Below, in pieces: positions 57,611 to 64,000 of a stretch of DNA of 64,000 nt; the stretch's first letter is position 1, and the number at the start of each line of letters is the position of its first letter. The position numbers and the translations under genes were made by a program. This DNA is from Streblospio benedicti. Taxonomy: Eukaryota > Annelida > Polychaeta > Spionida > Spionidae. Below the pieces are notes generated by a model, which was not told where the DNA came from, made no database searches, and saw nothing but the letters and a program-made list of their open reading frames with translations. The stretch lies in NCBI GenBank assembly GCA_019095985.1, contig CM032659.1, forward strand, positions 531,343 to 595,342. Reading direction: 5' to 3'.

Positions 57611-60600
57611 GTTGTGTGAATGTCGGATGAGCTGCATTGTGTTCGGTCCTCTGCTGGGCCGTGCCGGTCCACGGGGACGCGTCCATTAGGACTGTTGGCG
57701 CTGGGGACGAGTATTTACCTGTTTAATGGCCAATTCATTTGCTGTGAGGCGGGCGGGGCGGTGCTGTGTTCAGTAACAACATGGTGGGTAAACGGACCTG
57801 TTGTCTGCCGATAGCGTCGTGTGGAGGAGGAATTCATGGCTTTTACTTACATGTTTTGTTGCATTGGGTAATGTGTTGTATGGCAGTTGTGTTCATGGAT
57901 ACAATTTACGTCTTGCATTTATGTGGGAGTATTTTTCATTGACAATATTGTTCTATGAAGATGGTAAATAACGTCTTTGCTCTGTCAGCTTAGCTTCGTA
58001 AAAGAGTTCAACAGTTTTGTGAAAACTTTAGATTTACAATTAACATCAAATGATTATATTAATTTTTTGCGGTGGCACAAAGTAGATATTTTCCATGTTT
58101 TTCTTTATTTTTGTGAATAATTTATATATAAAAAAAACATGGGCCCCTTCGAAAGCTGGTAATTTGTTTGCTGAACACGTTCTCATATCCATCCAGAAGT
58201 CATTTATAAACATATCTAGTCTTAAATCCAGTTTTTCAACCCAAAAACTGTAAACCTCAGTGCTCTGTGAATCGTAGCTCATCGTATCTGTTTACTGAGT
58301 GCGCTGAAAAGGCTCTTGAGTAATGTTTGAGTGCAAGTTTGAGAGCATTTGTAAAGCTTGTTGCAATGGGCCACAGGAGCATTAGGCAGATTGTGAATAG
58401 GTACAACATATTGGGTCTCGCGCACAAGTCATTAGCTATACATGTACCAAGTATCATTTTATACCTTGATGATTAATTGAATTAGTGTATTTTGATACTT
58501 ATGATTGTCTCGTGTCATGTTAATTGAAACCCAAGAATATTTTAGAGAAATGTTTAAAATTTTGAAAACAATTCGCAATTCTGAGAAAAGGTTGATACCT
58601 TAAAAATCATTTGACAACCTACGCATGTGTGTAAAGTTGTGCTACCTTCTTGAGGGCAATGCTCAAGGCCAGTGTCTGTAAAGTTTGTAGCAACGGCTGA
58701 TTTGGTGCTTATAAACAATAGTATAATGCTCCCAATTGGGGTGTACATCAATAAGGAAGTGGGATGTTGGAAAAATAGCTTGATGTTGAACGGACAGTCA
58801 TTAGGATACGAGGAAAATGGTTGACAAATGGGGAAAAGGACAAACAAATAGGGATGTTGGAGAAAAGCCAAACAGTGGGTTCTAGGACCTCTTGACCTAT
58901 TCCCGTTCAGTAAAGGTTTGAGAGCAGCTTTTCTGAGCCAGCATGTGTAAAGTTTGACGCGACGGTTGATTTGCTGCTTACAAACAATAGCATAATGTAG
59001 CTGCTGCCAGACACACACCCAGAGGGTCACCAGGTCCACCACCACAGGCTGGGTGCTTACAGGGGTGGGGTTACCAAGTTTTTTACAATAAGAATAAGAA
59101 AAAGATTAAGAATACAATAGATAGCACATGTTATAGCATCCTGAGATCACCATGTTTGTACCATGTGTGTTGGAAAAGTGGCTTGAGACCTCATCCTTAT
59201 ATATCAGGGTTATGAAGCATTGAACATCCAGAGACAAAAACATGGTTCTAAATGGCTGAGTTGACCCCTGGTCTGGTGGAACAACCTGAGTCCAGTTCAA
59301 ATCTTTAAAAGGTTCTGGGATTTGACACTGTTAAGGCTAAATGAAGCAATGGGACATAAAGAGAATAGAAAAAAGTTGAAGTTGTTGGTTCTAAATGTGC
59401 AGGGAGGTTAGAACTGCAACTATGAACATGGTTCTAAATGAGCAGAAACTCTGAATTCTAGGGCGACTGGCTACTTACACATATGACTGGTCTGGTGTGA
59501 ACAGGAGAACGTGAGTTCGAGTCCACGGCCTTCCAAAGCTTTATGTGTCTCCAAATTATTCACTTTACCGTGGGTCTGTACAGACTTGACACCGTGCTGA
59601 CACTGGTAAAAAATCGGTCCGGTCAGTTGTAGCCGATTGAGTGACGCTCCAGACACAATTGACATCCGAGAGAACTGGTTACTCTCAGTTGTTTAGAAAC
59701 ACGCGAGGAACCATCGGTTACACAAACACAGCAGAAGTCAGCTCAGGCCGGTCATTAGGTTAAAGCTGAACTCTTGTACTTTACCTTGATTGGATTTGTC
59801 CATGTGTGGGGGTTTGTGGCCATTTGGAAATGGAAGAGAGCCTCATTACCACATCATGTTCTAAAATGACAATAAACTTGGTGCTATATGTACATATTTA
59901 AGGTCACTTTCAGTATAGCTCACATGGGGTGTATTTTTGCTAATGCAGAAGTAGTCACATAAAATCATAGGAAACTGTTGTTATTGTACTTTACAGTGAC
60001 CACTGTTGTCGAGGCACCTCCTACTTACCCACGATGTATGTGTGACAACGCAGCATTCCCAGCGACACCTCACATGATAACAAATGAGCTGTTATGATGT
60101 TGCAAAAAACTTATGGCGTAATGCTCTAGCATAATTATTCAAACACTGCCAAGAGCTTGTTTTCTTATTTATGCAGCAGAGACGGGTAGTTAGTTTGCCA
60201 TGGTTATTGTCAGAGAAGACTCCCTCTGTGTCGGCCTGATGCTGGTGTCTGACAGGCGCGATCATTGAAGGAGACACAGACGTGGTCTTGTGAACGTTGT
60301 CAATATAGTCCACAGCTTTTCGATGCACATGGTGAATAATCGGTTGATTGTTCTAGCTAGAATCCAGCTGCGAGCTAGAGTAGCTAGAGTAGACCAGCTG
60401 GCCTCACTCTGGCCAGGACTGTCCATTGTGAACTGATCTATTGTGACAGCTTCATTTGTCAGTGTATAAAGATGCAAACATTTATACGTTTATAGTCTAT
60501 TTCTGTATTTAATATGCTCTCTCGACGTTTAAGATTTATAAGGCAGGATCAATGTCTTTAGGGTGCTGCAAGTCCACCTCTCAGTTCATCTCTACATTTA

Positions 60601-60815
60601 CGATGTCATGATTATTAAACCAATTTTACAATATATAATATATATAACCTTTAAACTTTTTAACCCTTAAATAAGATTCAGTTAATTTGACTGTAAAAAA
60701 CATCCACGAAGAAAGTTGTTTTGACAGTTTTAGGTTCAAGACAATATCTTTTCTGGGGCCTCCATACATTTCTTTACATAGATTTACATGTGTATTCAGA
60801 ATTGAATCAAATGTG
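57611..60815. other. Gene-free interval
   Basis: Contains the duplicated block at 58668-58997 and a 163-codon minus-strand frame (58554-59045) that spans it but shows no domain. A B-box-like GAGTTCGAGTCC occurs at 59513-59524 without a good A box. Confidence 0.45.
58668..58997 (+). repeat. Pair of diverged 58-bp repeats
   Basis: GCCAGTGTCTGTAAAGTTTG at 58668 matches GCCAGCATGTGTAAAGTTTG at 58937; both continue with CGGYTGATTTG, TGCTTAYAAACAATAG and ATAATG. A weaker echo (GTAAAGCTTGTTGCAATGG) lies near 58350. Confidence 0.6.
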
Positions 60816-60845
60816 CCAATGACCTGGTGTAAAATGTAAAGTCAC
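60816..60845 (+). mobile_element. SINE tail
   Basis: CCAATGACCTGGTGTAAAAT plus GTAAAGTCA, the tail of the main SINE family, isolated from any head. A CGCCCACCC-like motif family member lies just downstream at 60890-60970. Confidence 0.5.
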
Positions 60846-61086
60846 AATGAGAGAAAGACTTGGATCATGACTATTTACCATATACAACCACCCAAGTGCC
60901 CACCCTTTAACAGCCCTCTCAGCCTTTTTTCTTAAAATGTTCTTCCGATCACAGCCCACCCCAGTTTGAGAAAACTTCTTTTTCTGTTTTCCAGATCACG
61001 GAAATATTAACATTAAAACCTGATCATCTGTTTTTGACATTTATTTTGTCCAAATGAACATCACGCAGTGACCCTGTTTCCTCTGG

Positions 61087-61222
61087 ATCACGGGAACCTG
61101 ACCCCTGTTCGATTTTGCAGATCACGGAACCTGATCGGTTTGGATGCTGCCACGACCAATTTTGCATCGCAGCCAGGATCAGCATGGATTCTTTGCATCG
61201 CCAGGACCAGCAAAGATGGATT
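61087..61222 (+). repeat. Short direct repeats
   Basis: GATCACGGGAACCTGA (61087) recurs as GATCACGGAACCTGA (61119). TTTGCATCGCAGCCAGGATC (61161) recurs as TTTGCATCGCCAGGACC (61192). These are two overlapping sets of about 31-bp periodic, partly degenerate units. Confidence 0.6.
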
Positions 61223-61266
61223 GGCAAAGATGGTGACATACGTTATATCGTAATCCTTACGAGAAT

Positions 61267-61409
61267 GACTTAAAATGGCCAAACCCCATTATATAAGTTA
61301 TAAATGAGTCCTGTGCATACATTATAGAGTTATTTTTGACTTGAAATGGTCAAACCAATTATATAATTTAAAAAATTAGAAAAACATGTGCATACAGTAG
61401 ATTATATTA
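61267..61409 (+). repeat. About 70-bp tandem duplication
   Basis: GACTTAAAATGGCCAAACC with ATTATATAAGTTA and GTGCATACA (61267 on) recurs as GACTTGAAATGGTCAAACC, ATTATATAATTTA and GTGCATACA (61338 on). Two diverged units. Confidence 0.7.
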
Positions 61410-63385
61410 TCATATGAAGTTTTTGAACCACATTTTTCTGACATTTTGGCGGCCATTTTGAAATTTCTCATTGATTACTCTTACTTTGTTAATTTCAAGA
61501 AACTTGTACTTACTGGATGATAATAACCTAAGATTAAAAACCATAATCAAGCACCTAAGTGGTATGATATGGAATGAATCAAAGTATTGACATTTCTTTG
61601 ATTTAGAGGGTTACAACAGCCATCTTGGGTTTCTCTTTAGTAAGCAGGGTAATTCACTTAATTTAATTTTTTTTCAATTTATTATATAGCACACTATCAG
61701 AGAATTACTTGACATGCCAAAAGTAATCATATAATTTCAAAATATACTAGACAATATAGCCTCCATAGGCGATTTTTACGCAGAGATGGTAGGTCACTTA
61801 ATCCACTCTTTCATATTGGCTTACGGAAAAAAGTAAACATGTACTAAAACACTAGTGAACAATGCCAGTTTGAAAGTTTTACGTCCAATATATAAACTAT
61901 TGTGGAGTCTATATAAGTAGGTGTTGCTTTACGGAAATTGACCTGTGCATTCAGAAATGCATCTTGTTTCTTATTTTCACCATCAAGTGGAACTTTCAAT
62001 CATGGATTTCTGCATCTAGAATATTTTCCAACCATCTGACCTCTAGTGCTGTTGATTCAAAATGACTGATCGGAGACACAATTTTGAAAGACATATTTCT
62101 AGAAGTTGTTTTACTTGTAGAATCCTATAACGGTTTCCATCGAGAGTACTTGAGGCCTGTGGCATTACTGGTCTTATTTGAGGGGTTCTACTGTATAATT
62201 TGTCATACTTGGTCCTTGACAAGAGTAACAGAGAAAATTGGAGTTTAATCTTAGATTTTTATGAGTGTAATGATGTTTTTAATGATTTTTAATCTACAAA
62301 GATTTTCATCATCAATCAATTAATAAATCCTATTTATTTAGAATTATCCTCTTTGTTGCCCAAAGTAACCGACAAATGATTTTTTAGCTCAGATGTAGGC
62401 ACCAAGCATCACGATCATTCAGGTCAATGGTATCTCTTTTACTGGGAACAAAATTATAAGAATCCTCCCATCTATACCGTGCACCTGTTTGTGGGTGCTC
62501 ATCAAACCTCTCGGGTTTCTTGCCCGATATTAGCTTTATGACACACCACGACAATCCTATAATTGGGTTTTCCCTCTAAATAATTCATTATCACATGACG
62601 GTCTAATGTGCGTGGATTAATTGGATTTCTCCACTAGCCAACAAAGTGAAAAAAGAACAGCGTATGAGGATGTTTTTTATTCAGAGCTCTATGCTCATAC
62701 AGTAGGGCCCTTATAAGTGGAACTTGAAGGGGCTAAAGAAAAGGCTTGAGTTATTGGAGGCTTTTATACAGGAGTACGCCTATCTATGAATTGTGGGTAA
62801 TTTTTAGACAAACAAACCAAATCATGTGACTTTTACAATGCATTGTCAGTATTTTTTAGACAAACATTGGATAAATAATTTCCTCATCTATGCCGTAACA
62901 GGGTCTGGTTGATCAAGACTAACAGGTTTATAGCCACCTGGCGGAAATGGTACTACGATAGAACTCTAATATTTTGACAGTCGAACAAGTCTATAATAAT
63001 CAGAATGCAATATGAACAGATCCAACTGAATAAACAAGTATTTTTTTATTCCGTGTATTGAGCCATCTCGTGAGGCGTATTTTGCCAATGGAATAATTAT
63101 GATGGAAGATGGGTTTATGAATTGCGTTTTTCCCACTCAATAGAGATGGAAATTGGTATGTGAGCCGCAATGTGAGCAATGGGAGGAATAATCACACGCT
63201 TGTCTAATTAGACAGCGTAATCCGCAGGTTAATGAGGGCACAGTGGGGGGGCTGTACGCTGTAATAGATGAGTTATGAAACCATTATACACTTAGACCAG
63301 TGTAAGAAACTCGCGACATTTGCTCACTGACCACAGGGCGGGCAACTATAAAAAGTGGCCGACCCTTACAAAAAATGCCTGGCCC
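61410..63385. other. Gene-free interval
   Basis: An isolated right end of the pogo-type MITE sits at about 62150-62193 (GGGGTTCTACTG|TA), and a different CAGT-like terminus, CAGTAGGGCCCTTATAAGTG, at 62700. No exon recognised. Confidence 0.45.
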
Positions 63386-63527
63386 TTAATTATGTTAATA
63401 CTTATAATGAGAAATCCCAAATAGTAGCCTGCCCAGCCGGCTGTGAACTATTGAAACCAGGTGGTCCGGGCTAAAATCAGCCGGCACAGGACCGATGGGT
63501 AGGCTCTATTTTGTACCCTGCTTGGAC
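63386..63527 (+). repeat. Dispersed repeat D, copy 3
   Basis: TTAATTATGTTAATACTTAT, TAGCCTGCCCAGCCGGCTGT, AAAATCAGCCGGCACAGG and TTTTGTACCCTG align in order with 47842-47971. Slightly longer than copy 2. Confidence 0.6.
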
Positions 63528-63795
63528 TAACATCTTAGGACACAAAGATACTTCTCAATTTGACTTTACTTTTGTTTTAGTCTATGTACACAAATGGCCC
63601 TCAGAACCAAGTCCAAAAGGAGAACCTTTGCTTCCACTGTACGTCCAATAACTTGTGTTCATTGTTGAGTCTGCATCATTAGCGTGTAATGAGCTGCTGT
63701 ATTGTGCCTGGCGATGGCCTGAGGAAGCACACGGACAAACACATGGACATGGACGACCCTTCCACAATCATACTGCCGTAATAAGCACGTCTTCT

Positions 63796-63999
63796 CTAAT
63801 TTGTGACAGTTGCATACAGTGCTATCTCTTCTCCCTGTATATCCGTAATCCAAATAATTCCATCAACCGGACATTCTGGCATATTCCCAATTTTCCGGAT
63901 GTACACGTAGAGATCACCCGTGGACTCGTACTCTTGGCCAATATTGAACCACGAGGGTGGACGATCGGGTACTACTTTAGTGGTTACTGTGGGTAGTAA
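63796..63999 (-). CDS. Possible terminal exon of an unknown protein, partial
   Basis: The minus-strand frame is open from the window edge for 67 codons to a TAG at 63796-63798 and has no ATG start in view. It reads protein-like, for example DLYVYIRKIGNMPECPVDG and IIWITDIQGEE, and about two-thirds of codons begin with a purine. Most other open frames in the window lack that look. I do not recognise the family. If real, the gene enters from beyond 64000 on the minus strand, and this is its last coding exon or an exon whose donor I cannot place. A 113-codon frame on the opposite strand (63655-63996) covers the same bases but is rich in Cys, His and Ser and looks less natural. Chance is not excluded. 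Confidence 0.3.
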   Translation of the reverse strand, partial: LLPTVTTKVVPDRPPSWFNIGQEYESTGDLYVYIRKIGNMPECPVDGIIWITDIQGEEIALYATVTN

Positions 64000-64000
64000 C

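Noticed and set aside
58554-59045. 163-codon minus-strand open frame
   Set aside because: Length is expected about once by chance in 64 kb at this composition; it spans a diverged repeat pair and has no recognisable domain.
63655-63996. 113-codon plus-strand frame at right edge
   Set aside because: Cys/His/Ser-rich and less protein-like than the minus-strand frame over the same bases; treated as its shadow.
1-64000. LTR, retrovirus-like or Polinton fossils
   Set aside because: No long terminal repeats, polymerase-like frames or capsid-like frames were recognised.

Overview
The window looks like AT-rich (roughly 38-40% GC by eye) animal nuclear DNA with very few genes. It has long gene-free stretches, tRNA-headed SINEs, small inverted-repeat DNA transposons (MITEs), degenerate tandem repeats and frequent TACATGTA-type palindromes. 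One CpG-rich exon with a normal GT splice donor is the only coding sequence I can identify. I infer a marine invertebrate (lophotrochozoan or non-vertebrate deuterostome), but the sequence does not fix the phylum. I see no operons, bacterial signals, rRNA, CRISPR array, or LTR, retrovirus-like or Polinton fossils.

Layout. Positions 1-16,900 hold no recognisable gene. They carry SINE pieces (1340-1610, 12790-12855), copies of a TA|CAGT...ACTG|TA pogo-type MITE, short tandem repeats (4215-4313, 7247-7525, 10257-10324, 13222-13493) and an unrelated 188-bp inverted-repeat element (10454-10641). Positions 17,339-17,960 are the anchor: the first coding exon of a membrane adenylyl cyclase on the + strand, inside a sharply bounded GC island and ending at a GTGCGT donor. 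The cyclase-like segments lie in different frames, with about five switches in 500 bases. The exon is therefore either mis-assembled at GC-rich runs or a damaged gene.

Positions 17,961-63,795 are probably the long first intron of that gene, or intron plus intergenic DNA. I find no second cyclase exon. The stretch holds more pogo-type MITEs, a tRNA-derived SINE family (best copies 24912-25115, 36300-36570, 50281-50398, 53923-54150), a separate roughly 140-bp repeat (43224, 47842, 63386), a foldback element (55894-56133) and a strongly decayed array of about 180-bp units at 56380-57610. At the right edge (63796-63999, minus strand) there is an open frame with coding-like composition that may be the last exon of another gene.

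No multi-gene system is visible. The most informative items are the frame-scrambled cyclase exon, the decayed nucleosome-length array, the internally repetitive pogo-type MITE family and the possible exon at the right edge.
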